Made by a program: the position numbers and the translations under genes. A DNA stretch of 64,000 nt, from NCBI RefSeq assembly GCF_000142905.1, contig NW_013657625.1:49756-113755 (forward strand), given 5' to 3'. Numbering within the stretch: the first letter of the stretch is position 1; the number at the start of each line of letters is the position of its first letter. Origin of the DNA: Thecamonas trahens ATCC 50062 (Eukaryota > Apusozoa > Apusomonadida > Apusomonadidae). Positions 50,564-61,091 of this stretch are shown here, one piece after another. The notes under the pieces were generated by a model that saw only the letters and a program-made list of their open reading frames with translations, was not told the DNA's origin and ran no database searches.

Positions 50564-52989
50564 ATGTCGTCCAGGGACGAGCTGTTGGCTGCTGGACGGG
50601 CAAAGGTACGAAGATTGTGATTGTGATAGAAGTAGAGGGATGGAGTATGTGTGTGTGGTTGTGGATTTGGTTGTGGCTGTGTGTGCTGGCGAGCTGGAGC
50701 CGTGTTACTGGCTGGGCTGGTGATGCAAGGGCCGCAAGCCGAGCTAGCTGGTGATGCAGGGCCGCAAGCCGAGCTGGAGCTGTCTTGGCGATGCAGGGCC
50801 GCAAGCCGAGCTGGAGCTGTCTTGCTGGCCAGCTTAACTGGCTCTCATCCCCTGCAAGATCTATGCTCGACCAACGCTATCGCTTATCCTCCCCCCCGTC
50901 CCCCCCTCCCCCCCCCACACACTTACATCTCAGGCCTGGCCCTGCCGAGAGACAGTTCAACAGATTGAGGTCAAAGAAGAGTAAGGGCCGTCGTAAGAAG
51001 AAGGCACAGGAGCCACCACCCAGTCAACCATCAACCGTGGAGCCGACGCCTTCTCCCACCCCCACAACCCCCCCTGTCTCTGCCACCGCACTGAAACCCG
51101 CACCTGCACACGCCCCGGCAGCGTTGCCTCCTCCCACGTCTACTGTCCCCAAGTATGAAGAGGGCAAGTCCGTGAGCACCCGGATCCCGCGGCCCAAGGC
51201 GGCCGTCACAGCGCCGATCACCCCGCCCGCCCGCCCGGCCCACTTGCTACGGGAAGAGACCCCACCGCAGCACTCGCCACAGCCCGAGACGCCGAAGACG
51301 CCAGCACGCAAGCCCCCCCCACCAACTACCGCAGAATCACCAGCAACACGGGTCTTCAACCGCCACGCAGAAGCTATGGCCCGCTTTCAGGAGCACACCC
51401 AGGAATCGGCCCGCAAGGCGGCGCAGGCCCGCGATCGTGTCGCCGCGTCGTCGGCCCAGGCATTGGCGGTTCGCCACGCCGTCTCTCCAGCCCCACCGGT
51501 GCCGGTCGTCCCCGCTCCGACAGCGCCAGCTTCCGTCGAAATCACTCATTACCTCGAACGGCTCGCCGAGCAAGAAGAGGCCATCATTGCACTCGAGCGC
51601 AAGGTTTCTGCCAAAGATGATGAGCTCGCCAATCAGGCCGAGCGTGTGGCCGAGCTGGAGGCCGACTGCCAGTCGCTGCGCACTGCTGCTGAGGCTGCGC
51701 GCGTGGCCAAGGAAGCCGCCGAAGGCGAGCAGGCCTCGCTGCGAGATGCGCTCCACATGAAGACTTCCGACTATGTCAAGCTCAAGGCCCAGCTGCACGA
51801 AAAGTCCATCAAGCTCCAGCAAATGCTCGAAGTTAACTCGATCACCGCTTCCACTGCAGCTGGAGACTCGCAGGAGGACATCCTCGCCGGCCTGCTCGGC
51901 CCCAAGCGTTCAGGCGCGTCGTCAGCCGGCTCGGCGTCTCCTGCCACCGCCAACTCGCCTCGCTCCGTCTCGTACACCGCAGTCATGGCCTCCAAGGAGA
52001 CTGGTGCTGCTGCGGATGACCCCCAGCTCCAGGTTCGCAAGATGTATGAGAAGATGCATGTCTATCGCTCGCAGGTCAACAAGGCTCGCGACGCCAATGC
52101 CGCTTTGCAGGCTGAGCTCGACGCTGCCCGCAGCGACGCTTCGGTCGCCCGCGAGGAGCTAGCCACCATCAAGGCATCACTCCATGCCTCGCTCGAGGAC
52201 CTCGTCGCCGAGCGTAACCGTCTCGTGAGCGAGCTTGTGCGAACCCAATCCGCACTCGAGTCAGCTCGCGCTGCCGCTGCCGAGCCCGCTCCAACCCCGA
52301 CCCCGACCTTGACCCCGACCCCGGCTCCGATTCCGGTCTCGGTCCCTGCTCCAGAAGCACCGGCCCAGCCTCCCGCTTCAACTTCCGAGCCTCCAGCTCC
52401 CACTCCGCCCTCCACCGAACTCCAAGCCATCCGCGCTCGCCTCGAGGAGACCACGCGCGAGCTTGCCCAGGCCCAGACCCAGGAGGAAGCCCTGGTGATC
52501 AAGGTCCAGAAGCTCTCGGCCGATCTCGAGCTTGTCACTGAAGACCGTGACGCGCTGCTCGGTGCGCTTGAAAAGAACTTGGCCACCATTCAGGCACTCG
52601 AGCGCGACAACTCGCAGTTTGCAGAGACTATCAACGCCACCGTGGCCATCCGGGCTGCGCCGTCTGGCCCGCCAGCACCACGCTCGTTCTACGATGCCAA
52701 CCCGGTCCTCCAGCCGCCGCCGCACATCCCAGCCCGCCACACCCCGCGGCGCAGTGAGACCACGACAGCGACCACATCCGCCTACGCGGGCTCGTACTCG
52801 GCCTCGGGATCTGCCTCGGCCGCGGGCTCGATCTCACCCGCCCATGGTCACGCCCAAGGCCACGTAAGCCCGCATCCGGCACCTCACGCCCAGCCGCCGC
52901 GACCGCCATCACCCAAGCCTTTTGTGTTTTCGCTCCTCTCCTGGTTTACGCCCGCCTCACTCGCCGAAGATCGCCCCACCTTGGAATGA
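50564..52989 (+). CDS. Golgin-like coiled-coil protein, one intron
   Basis: Predicted join of 50564-50605 and 50956-52989, 691 aa. The donor is gtacga after 14 codons, the acceptor 'gagacag' before 'TTC AAC AGA'. Splicing yields 'MSSRDELLAAGRAKFNRLRSKKSKGRRKKK', which copies the 'AAGR-KL--FR-KK' start of many golgin-type coiled-coil proteins. A Pro/Thr-rich segment (about 35-190) precedes coiled coils (about 210-580), broken by a (PTPT)/PAP linker near 450. The C-terminus has a Tyr/Ser/Gly region then 'FVFSLLSWFTP', a short hydrophobic end that could be a membrane anchor or amphipathic helix. Golgi tethering is inferred from layout only. Confidence 0.75.
50717..50826. repeat. Minisatellite in the golgin-like intron
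   Basis: Three tandem imperfect copies (from about 50722, 50752 and 50790) of a 30-38 bp unit with core 'gatgcagggccgcaagccg'. It lies inside the predicted intron. Confidence 0.88.
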
Positions 52990-53112
52990 ACACACTGGCT
53001 CTATGTCGTCCGAGTCGCGCGCCTAATCGCCGTTCGTCGTCGTCCCCCTCCCCTCCCCTTGCCCAAACTCCCCACGTGCAAGACCACACCCCACCTCGCT
53101 TGCTCAAGGTAC

Positions 53113-55539
53113 ATGTACCGGGTAGACGCCCAGACGGGGGCACTTGCCGCAGGAACGGTGCGGCTTCGTGCGGCACCGTCGCCTGCCCAGGTGGTGGACG
53201 GCTCGCGGGAGTTCGTCCAGCCGCGCGGTCTGGCGCGGCTTCCGCCACTTGCTCGCCATCATCAGCACGAGTCTGGTGAGGAGGCAAGGAAGGGAATGAG
53301 CGCGACGAAAGGCGGGCATGAGCCGGATGGTCAAGGCGGAGGAGCAGGAGGTGAAGATGTGCCGCTGGATGAGCTCGTCTCGCCAGCAGACATGACCGAG
53401 AGCATCCGCTACCTGCTCGACGTGCTCGACGACTCGGCCTCGGGCAAATGGAGGCTGCATCTGGCGGATCATCATCGCCGGGCAGACAACCTGCGTCGTC
53501 GAGCTCGGAGATTCGAGTCGACCAACTGGTCATCGTCAGAGTCGTCGTCGATCTCGTTGGACGGTATCGACGGCCTCTCGCCACGGCGTCGTCGTCGCCG
53601 TCGCCGTCGCCGGAGTGGCTCTCGCCGCGGCTCGGTGGCGCACTCGCGGAGCCACCACGGTGACGACGATGGCGAGTCGGACTCGGACCGCGGCCCGCTG
53701 CCAATGCATGAGCCGGTTGACTTGGAGGACACCATCATGCGCACCTTCCCAGGTCTTTACGGCATCACTCGCGTGGCGCGCGAACTCGACGCTGTCTCCC
53801 GCGAAATCGATACTACCATGAAGCCGCTGGTCATGCCCGGCCAGGAGTTTATCGACATTGACCAGACTGTGGCGGCCAACGAGATTCTGGTCGAAAAGCA
53901 AAAGCGCGCCATCCACATGGTGCTCGAGTGTTTCGAGAAGAACTCGGTCTACCGCGACAACGCCCTCGAGTCGCTTCGCGTCTGGTTTGAACTCACCCGC
54001 TTCTCAGAGCTCGAGGGCATCGAGAGTGAGTCAGTCGAGGACTTGCCGTCGCAGGCCTCCATTAACTCGGCCATACACCAGGTCACCTCCAACTCGCGAA
54101 GGCTCCGAAAGGTTCACCACGACACGCTCGAGTTCTGCAACTCACAGATCTCCCGTGCCACCGCTACCGTGGGCAGGATGTCGCAGGCGCAGATCGCCGA
54201 TCTGCAGCATGCGCTCCAGATGGCGTCGTCGTCGCTCGAGCAGCTCAACGCGGAGAACACCACTCTGGGCCACCAGCTTGTAGCGGCCCAAGAGTCGGCC
54301 GCAAGTGCCAACGCCCAGCTCAAGGAGGCTCGGGTCCTGTTGCAAGACTCGCACGTCAAGTTTGACGCTGCGCTGCGCACGTCCGAGCAAGAGGCCGCCG
54401 CCAACATCGGCATGCTCCGCAAGGAGCTCGACGACGCGCGCGTCGAGTTGAAGAAGACCGAGGAGGCGTACAAGGCGGCAGCCAAGGACAACACCGCTGC
54501 AGACCACCGCAAGATCATGCTGTTTCTCGAGGGCCAGTTTGGCTCGCAAGTGTCTATCAAGGGCTACATGCGCGCCATCATGACCACCGTCGCCGACGCT
54601 CGCAAAGCTCAGGCCGCGCCCCACGCTGGGACCAACATGGCGCACGCCGCCGAGCTGCAGATGGTCCGCGAGCAGTACAAATCGGAGCTCAACCGTCTGC
54701 TGGCGCAGCACGAGCTTGAAATGCAGGACTTAGAAGCTGCGCGGGATGCGGCGCTTGCAGCCGTCTCGAAAGAGCTGGAGATCGCACGCGACGACATTGC
54801 CCGGCTGCAAGAAGAGCTGGACATGGTCGACATCCGGTGGCACGGCAAGATGGAGGCGCGCGAGAAGGAGCATGCGGCCCGACTTGATCTCGCCCAAGGC
54901 GGCGATGGCTCTGGCATTGGAGGAGGTGAGAGTGGTGGTGCAAGTGGCAGCGGCGGTGAGAAGGGCCACGAGCGCACCAGTGGCAAGGGAGGCACAGGCG
55001 GTAACCGTTCGCTTCGCGAGCAAGTCAAGCGCGCAACTGCCAACCTCAACGCACGCGTTGAGCGTCTTCAGCAAGAGCTGGCCGAGTCGAAGCGGTACGC
55101 TGCCGAGTTGAAACGCCAGCTCGAGCAGCTGCAGCATTCTTCAGTGCCGGATCGCTCGGTAGGGAGCACAGATGGCCGACGCCGACCGTCCGTGAGCTCG
55201 GTGACTGCGTCTGCCGCGGCTGGCGACTCAGATCGGCTCGCCAAGCGGACTCAAGTGCTCACCACCCAGTTGCGATCGGTAATGGCGTCGAAAAAGGAGC
55301 TGGAAGAAAAGGTTGAGGAGCTGGAAGCCAGGCTCACGGCTGCTAACCGCTTTCCGAAGGGAAATGGAGCCACTGAGGCCCAAGCCCCGGACAAAGTCGC
55401 TTCCGAGCCCCGGACAAAGTCGCTTCCGAGTGGCGAGCTGAACCCGAGCTCGAGCCCGAGCCCGAGCCCGAGTGGGACATTCGGGAACAACTCACAGCGG
55501 TGCTGCTCGACCTGCCATCCACGTCGGACGAGCTCATGA
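53113..55539 (+). CDS. Coiled-coil protein, N-terminal part of a broken locus
   Basis: Uninterrupted frame of 808 codons from the first ATG (53113). The N-terminal ~220 residues contain a run of ten Arg and acidic/Ser patches. 'EDTIMRTFPGLYGITRVARELDAVSREIDTTMKPLVMPGQEFIDIDQ' begins an unrecognised helical domain (about 220-360), followed by long coiled coil, a Gly/Ser spacer (about 600-635) and more coil. After about residue 755 a 23-bp duplication changes the frame, so the annotated end (Ser/Pro-rich, to 55539) is probably not the real C-terminus. The frame that resumes after duplications and a 1-base slip continues to 59581, so this is probably the first third of one ~2100-residue protein. 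No family recognised. Confidence 0.68.
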   Translation: MYRVDAQTGALAAGTVRLRAAPSPAQVVDGSREFVQPRGLARLPPLARHHQHESGEEARKGMSATKGGHEPDGQGGGAGGEDVPLDELVSPADMTESIRYLLDVLDDSASGKWRLHLADHHRRADNLRRRARRFESTNWSSSESSSISLDGIDGLSPRRRRRRRRRRSGSRRGSVAHSRSHHGDDDGESDSDRGPLPMHEPVDLEDTIMRTFPGLYGITRVARELDAVSREIDTTMKPLVMPGQEFIDIDQTVAANEILVEKQKRAIHMVLECFEKNSVYRDNALESLRVWFELTRFSELEGIESESVEDLPSQASINSAIHQVTSNSRRLRKVHHDTLEFCNSQISRATATVGRMSQAQIADLQHALQMASSSLEQLNAENTTLGHQLVAAQESAASANAQLKEARVLLQDSHVKFDAALRTSEQEAAANIGMLRKELDDARVELKKTEEAYKAAAKDNTAADHRKIMLFLEGQFGSQVSIKGYMRAIMTTVADARKAQAAPHAGTNMAHAAELQMVREQYKSELNRLLAQHELEMQDLEAARDAALAAVSKELEIARDDIARLQEELDMVDIRWHGKMEAREKEHAARLDLAQGGDGSGIGGGESGGASGSGGEKGHERTSGKGGTGGNRSLREQVKRATANLNARVERLQQELAESKRYAAELKRQLEQLQHSSVPDRSVGSTDGRRRPSVSSVTASAAAGDSDRLAKRTQVLTTQLRSVMASKKELEEKVEELEARLTAANRFPKGNGATEAQAPDKVASEPRTKSLPSGELNPSSSPSPSPSGTFGNNSQRCCSTCHPRRTSS
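55385..55430. repeat. Perfect 23-bp tandem duplication
   Basis: Copies 55385-55407 and 55408-55430. It is in coding sequence and breaks the frame. With one copy removed the frame reads '..APDKVASEWRAEPELEPEPEPEWDIREQL..'. Confidence 0.96.
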
Positions 55540-55655
55540 TCTTCCTGGCGACCGCCTCTCAGTCGGAGCTCTTGGCCAAGTTCTACGAGCTCGAGGCGGC
55601 GCTGCAGACGTCGCTGGAGCGGGAGCACTCGCTTGAGTCCAAGTTGGTGGCGGCC

Positions 55656-55693
55656 AAGACCGAAGCTGCAGCCGAAGACCGAAGCTGCAGCCG
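55656..55693. repeat. Perfect 19-bp tandem duplication
   Basis: Copies 55656-55674 and 55675-55693 within coding sequence. Removing one restores 'AAKTEAAAEAAHGATF'. Confidence 0.95.
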
Positions 55694-56078
55694 AGGCTGC
55701 CCACGGAGCCACATTTGTGACGTCGGACGCTGCGACGCAGACGCCGGCTTGGTTTGGAGACTCGAATCCCACGATGCCGCGCAGTGCAGACGTTCCGACA
55801 TCGATCTCATCACCCGCGCTGCCAGGTGACGCCGACTTGAGCGTCCCACAAGATGGCAACCTTCCACGGACGATGTCGGTGGCTGTGCGAAGCCACTGGC
55901 CGGCGCGCGAGACGTGGTCCGTCTCGTCGGGTGAGTGCTCAGACGACGACGCACAGTTTGTGTCACTTGCCGGCTCGCCACCGTCATTCTCGGGCTCGCC
56001 ACCGACGTCGCTGGCATCGCCTCCTCCTCGTTCTACGAGGCTTCCCCGGGCTGCCACAGTGGCCAGCATAGACTCGGA

Positions 56079-56334
56079 CGATGATGGTGATGGCGACGAC
56101 GCCATTAGCGTCGGAAGTAGCGAGGCGTCCGGCAGCGGTGGATGGGGGGGAGGCCCGGCGCTGCCTGCACCGGCGCCTATTCCCGACCTTGGCCCGGAAG
56201 CTGTTGCGATGATGGTGATGGCGACGACGCCATTAGCGTCGGAAGTAGCGAGGCGTCCGGCAGCGGTGGATGGGGGGGAGGCCCGGCGCTGCCTGCACCG
56301 GCGCCTATTCCCGACCTTGGCCCGGAAGCTGTTG
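56079..56334. repeat. Perfect 128-bp tandem duplication
   Basis: Copies 56079-56206 and 56207-56334 are identical. Both encode 'DDAISVGSSEASGSGGW' but in different frames, since 128 is not a multiple of three. Confidence 0.97.
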
Positions 56335-56530
56335 CGCTACAGACACAGGCCGAGTGGGGCCCGTTTGAGACCCTCAAAGCTGTTGTGAACAAGTGGGATG
56401 AGCTACACGCGGCCGAGGACGAGTTGCAGAAGGAAATCGCTGAGCTGCAGAGCGAGAAGGCGATGGCGAGCTGGCCGACGCGGTGACCCGTGACGGAGTC
56501 GAGGCGCGGCTGGCAAAGCTGGAGCGGTCT

Positions 56531-59500
56531 ATGCTTTTCCTTCGAGCGCATGGCTTTAACGAGGTGGATGTTCACGCATCGGTCGATGCATCGCTTGGAG
56601 TGCTGTTTGCGACGTCGCCGTCGTCCGTGGAGCATGTGCGCGGGACTGTCCGCCCCATTCTGGAAGCGATGGTACGGGCGCGAACCGATCTCTCGCGAGA
56701 GCGGTGCAAACCAGCAGCGGTGGCGCGGCAGTTCAGCGAAGTGCTTGGCGAGGCATGGAGTGCGCTTGACGCCTGCCTGCATGAAAACGAGCTGGCAACA
56801 CACGAGAGTGTGGCCAAGATGACGGCGATTCGGCAAGTGGTGGGTGACTTGCGCGGCCACCTCGGAACGCATGTTAAGGCTGTGACCAAGCATGGTCACT
56901 CTGCAGTGCCCGGTAAGACGGTGCGCAAGTTCCGCAAGCTTCTTGGCTACGCCGGCGAGTACATGGACGCACTGCCCGGGCGCGTGGCAGCCGCCGCCGT
57001 GCGGACGCTCTCTGCGCCACGGGACAAGATTGATGTGAGACGCGATCCACGGGCGCACGAGCTTCTCTCGGCGTTTGCCACGTCTGTCTTGGAGCCGCTT
57101 GCTGAGCAGGTGCGTGAGGCACACCGTCTGGCTGGCGAGGCACGGCTAACGACGCGAGTGGAACGGCTGGAAAGGGCTCAAGAGCTGCGCGACTTGCTCC
57201 GCGGCATGGCGAGCGAGGTGAACAAGGTGGTGAGTGCTGCTGTGGCATACACGCCGCTGGCTCGGTACCTGGATGTGCATGCGACGGAGCTTGACCGAGC
57301 GCGGCGGGGGCTCAACGAGGCCACAATCCAGTTTGCACGGTCGCCTGTGACGCCGTCGTCGCGGGTCCGTGACGCCTTGATGGGGGCCGTTGCTGAGGTT
57401 ACCAACGCGCTGCACTCATGGAGCCGCGAGAGCCTGGCTGAGGCAGGCTTGTGCCCCACCCAAGTCGAGCTTCTCAGCGAGGTTGTTTCCGCACGGGCAG
57501 CAGGCAGCTGGGCGCGCGTGCGTCTCAATGAGGCTGTGGCTGTGGCACGGAAGACCATTTTGAGCATCCGCGACGCGGCTGATCACCGAGCGCTGCAGAG
57601 TCTACAGGAGCGCGCGACCGATGTTGCTGCGCAGATGGAGATGTACGCTGAGTGGCTGGTGGCGACAATGACCGACGGCAGTCAGCGTGGCGTCATTCTG
57701 GTCCGGGCTCGGATGCTGGCGGACTCTGTGCGTGATGCGTATGCGGTGGCGGCTGGGCGCTATGATGGGAGGGCAGAGACAACTGCGTCGCATGCGCTCC
57801 GTGTACGGATGCTCGATGTCAAGGCGCGACTCACTCAAGCTTTGCAAAAGCGCGAGATGCAGCAGATGGAGCTGGAGCGAGTTGTGGTCTCGTCGTTCAC
57901 TCCGCTGGCCAAGCTGATGGTTCACAGCGGTGGCGGCGACAGTGGCCAGCCAAGCAGCGACCAGGGCTCACCTGGAGCCAAGCCGTTGCGCAGCGGTGGG
58001 GGTGGATCCGGCCCTGCTGCTGCCGACGCAGGCAGCAGCATGGCGGGCGCTGGCCCGAGCATTCCGCTGCCAGACAAGAACGCGTTGCTTGAGCAAGAGC
58101 TTCAGCGGACGGCAGAAGAGCTGAAAAACCTTGACGCGGCAGGATACCAGGGCATTGGGCACGAGTACAAGAGCGCACGGAGCCGCAAGTTCCACGGATC
58201 AGGCTTTGGTGTCCATGTCGATGTCCAGGGGAGGCTGTTTGTGGGCCGGTCACTGCCGAAAGACTCTGCCTTTTACGGCATGGCAGAGCTAGCCGACGCT
58301 GTGGTGGTAGGATCGGCGCTGGGTCCGGTCAAAGACGAGCCTACGTCGCCGCACGAGACTGAAGAAGCTCGCTCGTCACGAGTGCTGGCGCAGATGGAGG
58401 CGCTGACCCAGGCTGGCACGCTTGAGGAAGGGCCGGCGGCACTGATGCTGGAAGCTGTGCTTGGGGCCGACGACGAGGGCGAGGACAGCAGCAAGAGTGA
58501 GTTGAGCGATGAGGCGAGCAAGAGCAGCAAGGCTCGAGCGAATAGCAAGGTGCTGTTGGGCTTGCGGCGGCTGTACCTTTCGGCATTGCATGCAATGCGG
58601 GAGATGAATGACGGCTTTGCGGCGGTCCATCAGGCTGTCGGTGCGTTTGGCAGCTCTGTAAGACGGAGTCTTGGCACCGGTGCGAGGCTGCTTACGTTCA
58701 ACGTAGGCGGCTTGGAGAGTAGCTTGCCGACAGAAGGCGAGCAGTTGAGCTGGCAAGAGTCTGTCCGCTCGGACATCGACTCGCTTACCGAGCTTGTCAT
58801 CGCGATTCAGGCACGGATTGAGGGCTTGAGCGAGATTGCGCGTCAGCAGCAGGAGCAACACGGAAGTAGCGGAGGCAGTGCCGGGCACAGCGGTGGGCCG
58901 TCTGCGGCGGCACAGGTGCTTGAGATGCAGCTCTCGCTTGCAGCGGCTCGGGCGGATGTCAAGGCGGCGCAGCGGATGGCAATGGAGCGGTCCCGCGGCG
59001 AAGAGCGAGCGCGGCGACAGCTCGATGGGTTCCGGCAACGTGAGGGCTTTTTGGTGCACACACTGCAGGCCAAGGACGCGGCGCTTCGCGAGCTGCGGGC
59101 GCAACTTGTCAAGCTCCAGCGGGCGATCGAGGCGCACGACAAGTGGCTTAAGCTGCATCGGGTCGACGAGGAGGCCATGCTTGCGGCGGTGGATGCCGAG
59201 CGTGAGCGGATGGTGCGACAGGCGGCGGTGGATGCGCAAGAGGTGGCGTACCAGCGAGAAGTGCGAGCATTGTACGCGCATGCTGAGCGGCGGGCTGGCG
59301 GCGAGCGGCGGGCTGGCGGGCGGCGGGCCGGCGAAGGCGGGGGAGTGATCGAGGTCGGTAAGCTGCGGTTTGAGCTTCCGCATTTGGCTTCACCGGTGAT
59401 GGATCCCGCTGCGCGGAGGGTGGCGAGCAGCTCGCCGCCGCGGCGGTACTCTACAGTGCGGTCGCCGTCGCCACGGAGCAGCGGCGCCGGAGTCGGGCGA

Positions 59501-59581
59501 GGCCGCGGGATCGGGCGGACCCGTGTTCGTGGCGAGGCTGGCGGGCTGCGGATGAAGTCTTTCGCGTCCAAGTTTGTGTAG
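56531..59581 (+). CDS. Large helical protein, C-terminal part of the broken locus, function unknown
   Basis: Open frame from 56483; the first ATG is 56531, giving 1016 aa. The frame enters from upstream as '(ELADAV)TRDGVEARLAKLERSMLF', so it is probably not a true start. The first ~470 residues are all-alpha, rich in Ala/Arg/Leu with few gaps. A Gly/Ser linker (about 480-530) leads to 'DKNALLEQELQRTAEELKNLDAAGYQGIGHEYK', a small region with beta character ('GFGVHVDVQGRLFVGRSL'), more helix and a final coiled coil (about 810-930). The tail is Arg/Gly-rich with RS dipeptides. No family recognised; size and coils suggest a structural or flagellar/centrosomal role, which is speculation. Confidence 0.7.
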   Translation: MLFLRAHGFNEVDVHASVDASLGVLFATSPSSVEHVRGTVRPILEAMVRARTDLSRERCKPAAVARQFSEVLGEAWSALDACLHENELATHESVAKMTAIRQVVGDLRGHLGTHVKAVTKHGHSAVPGKTVRKFRKLLGYAGEYMDALPGRVAAAAVRTLSAPRDKIDVRRDPRAHELLSAFATSVLEPLAEQVREAHRLAGEARLTTRVERLERAQELRDLLRGMASEVNKVVSAAVAYTPLARYLDVHATELDRARRGLNEATIQFARSPVTPSSRVRDALMGAVAEVTNALHSWSRESLAEAGLCPTQVELLSEVVSARAAGSWARVRLNEAVAVARKTILSIRDAADHRALQSLQERATDVAAQMEMYAEWLVATMTDGSQRGVILVRARMLADSVRDAYAVAAGRYDGRAETTASHALRVRMLDVKARLTQALQKREMQQMELERVVVSSFTPLAKLMVHSGGGDSGQPSSDQGSPGAKPLRSGGGGSGPAAADAGSSMAGAGPSIPLPDKNALLEQELQRTAEELKNLDAAGYQGIGHEYKSARSRKFHGSGFGVHVDVQGRLFVGRSLPKDSAFYGMAELADAVVVGSALGPVKDEPTSPHETEEARSSRVLAQMEALTQAGTLEEGPAALMLEAVLGADDEGEDSSKSELSDEASKSSKARANSKVLLGLRRLYLSALHAMREMNDGFAAVHQAVGAFGSSVRRSLGTGARLLTFNVGGLESSLPTEGEQLSWQESVRSDIDSLTELVIAIQARIEGLSEIARQQQEQHGSSGGSAGHSGGPSAAAQVLEMQLSLAAARADVKAAQRMAMERSRGEERARRQLDGFRQREGFLVHTLQAKDAALRELRAQLVKLQRAIEAHDKWLKLHRVDEEAMLAAVDAERERMVRQAAVDAQEVAYQREVRALYAHAERRAGGERRAGGRRAGEGGGVIEVGKLRFELPHLASPVMDPAARRVASSSPPRRYSTVRSPSPRSSGAGVGRGRGIGRTRVRGEAGGLRMKSFASKFV

Positions 59582-59655
59582 CTCTCCACGGATGGCTAGT
59601 CTCCATGCTAGTGCAGGTGCAAGCGTTGTGCCAGTTTGTTTGTCGGGTAAAAAGG

Positions 59656-60672
59656 TTACAGCTCGTCGTCCGAGCCAAAGACAGGAGCGAGGCCGGCGCC
59701 GAAGCGATCGGCCTCAAGGTCCTCGTCCGAGTCATCGACGAAGCGAGTGGGCGGGGCGGGGGCACCCGAGATGGCCATTGCCGGAAAACCAGAGGCCGGG
59801 CCACCGGTGAGCATGGGCATGAGGACCTTGACGGAGCCGACGCCGCCGACAACGCAGAGGACGGTGATGAGGAAGAGCGGGACGATGGCGACAGCCTTGG
59901 AGGTGGACTTGAGGTTGGCGGGGGCAGAAGCGGTGCGGACGGCGGTGGCGAGATCATCGGGGGTAGCCGTCACACGGTTGCCATTGACAAAGAGAGCAGG
60001 AACGTCATAGATGCCATCGGCAACGATGGCCTTCCAGCGGGCCTCCATGTTAGCATCGTGGCCCTTGAGGGCTTCCTTTGAGTCAACGCCCGTCACATCC
60101 TTCAGCTTGTCAAAAAAGGCATCGTCCGAAGTCGTTTCGACCAGTTCCGACTGCTTGGAGAAGACCTTTTCCGAGTAAGACCACCAAAGACTGTCAGCAT
60201 CACCTTCACCCGACATGGCGGCGTCCAGCGAGGCCGTGGCCAGACGCCACGAGTGCTGAAACTGGGGCATAGGCAGAGGGTATCCCACCACATGCACATC
60301 ATCCATGGTCTTCAGCCTGTTGTACAGCACTCGAGACTCTGGGCATGAGTAGTCTGCACCATATCACCCATACCCATCCCTGTGCTGTGAGTGTGTGTGT
60401 GTGTGTGGCGGGGGGAGGGGGAGGGGGGGGGGGAGGTGTGGTGGTGACAGGATCCGAACATTTCTCCAGGTGATGAACAAGTGTGCGGGGGAGGGGAAGG
60501 GAAAGAGGGAGGGGGGGAGGTGGGACAGTCAGGGCATACCAAGGTAGACTTCCACGAGGATCCCGTCCGAAGGGCCCTGGGAAAAACCAGACACAGGGGA
60601 GGCATGGCATTGGTTGGTGGTGGTGTAGAGGCACAGGAGGAGAAGGAGATAGAGGTAGCTTTGGGTCGCCAT
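59656..60672 (-). CDS. Secretory-pathway thioredoxin-fold protein with CPES motif and TM helix, one intron
   Basis: Predicted join of exon 1 (60672-60540) and exon 2 (60353-59656), 276 aa. The 186-bp intron runs gtatgc...gtgcag and contains poly-C and (AC)n on the sense strand. Exon 1 supplies an ATG, a Leu-rich signal peptide (about 1-24) and 'ILVEVYL'. The junction codon makes 'VEVYLDYSCPESRVLY', a DsbA-like thioredoxin active site in which CxxC is replaced by C48-P-E-S51. The helical insert ('WWSYSEKVFSKQSEL', 'DAFFDKLKDVTGVD') and the cis-Pro region 'DVPALFVNGNRV' fit the DsbA_4/thioredoxin-4 fold. A TM helix (about 197-222) and an acidic cytosolic tail follow. A CxxS site suggests isomerase/holdase-type or substrate-trapping chemistry rather than full oxidoreduction. 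Confidence 0.8.
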
Positions 60673-61059
60673 GGTTAGGGGGCCGAGTGGTTGGTGGGCA
60701 GGTTGGTTGGTTGGTTGGTTGGTTGGTTGGTTGGTTGGTTGGGTGAGGTGCGAGTCGAAGCCGAGGCGAGGCTCAGTGAAGTGGGCCGGGGAAAGGGTTT
60801 CGGTCGCTCGAAAGAAATGAGTTCGGGGGGATTGGGCCTAAGGCTGCAGTAGAGGTGGAGAGGTTGGGAAAGGGGGAGGGAGGGGGAGGGGGGTATGAGT
60901 GTAACAGACGGTAGGTATATTTGATCGAATCGAAAAGTGTGGTAGCAGATGTGTTACATATTGATGGCTCTGTGCAGTGAGTATGGTGGAGATCGTGGTG
61001 GAAGGGGGTGCTACTGCTGGTGGCTTGTCCTTGCCACGTCGGACCGGTGTGCGAGGGCG

Positions 61060-61091
<32 letters not shown>

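Larger units (their letters stand above)
55431..56530 (+). pseudogene. Frame-broken middle of the coiled-coil locus
   Basis: Three open pieces in changing frames carry coherent protein: 55433-about 55675 (acidic Glu-Pro repeat, then 'LLDLPSTSDELMIFLATASQSELLAKFYELEAALQ'), about 55694-56206 ('HGATFVTSDAATQTPAWF', Ser/Pro-rich), and 56207-about 56465 ('FETLKAVVNKWDELHAAEDELQKEIAELQSEKA'). They are separated by a 19-bp duplication, a 128-bp duplication and a single-base slip near 56463-56467. Collapsing these gives one frame that enters the downstream ORF at 'ELADAVTRDGVEARL'. Marked as broken because it cannot be translated as given; assembly error is a real alternative. Confidence 0.65.

Noticed and set aside
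52986..53279. Short ORF 'MNTLALCRPS...' between golgin-like and coiled-coil genes
   Set aside because: Arg/Pro/Ser-rich in a different frame from the large downstream ORF; no domain, and it overlaps the better gene start.
60673..60742. (GGTT)n as a telomere-like repeat
   Set aside because: Only ~10 copies, a tetranucleotide, internal between genes; ordinary microsatellite.
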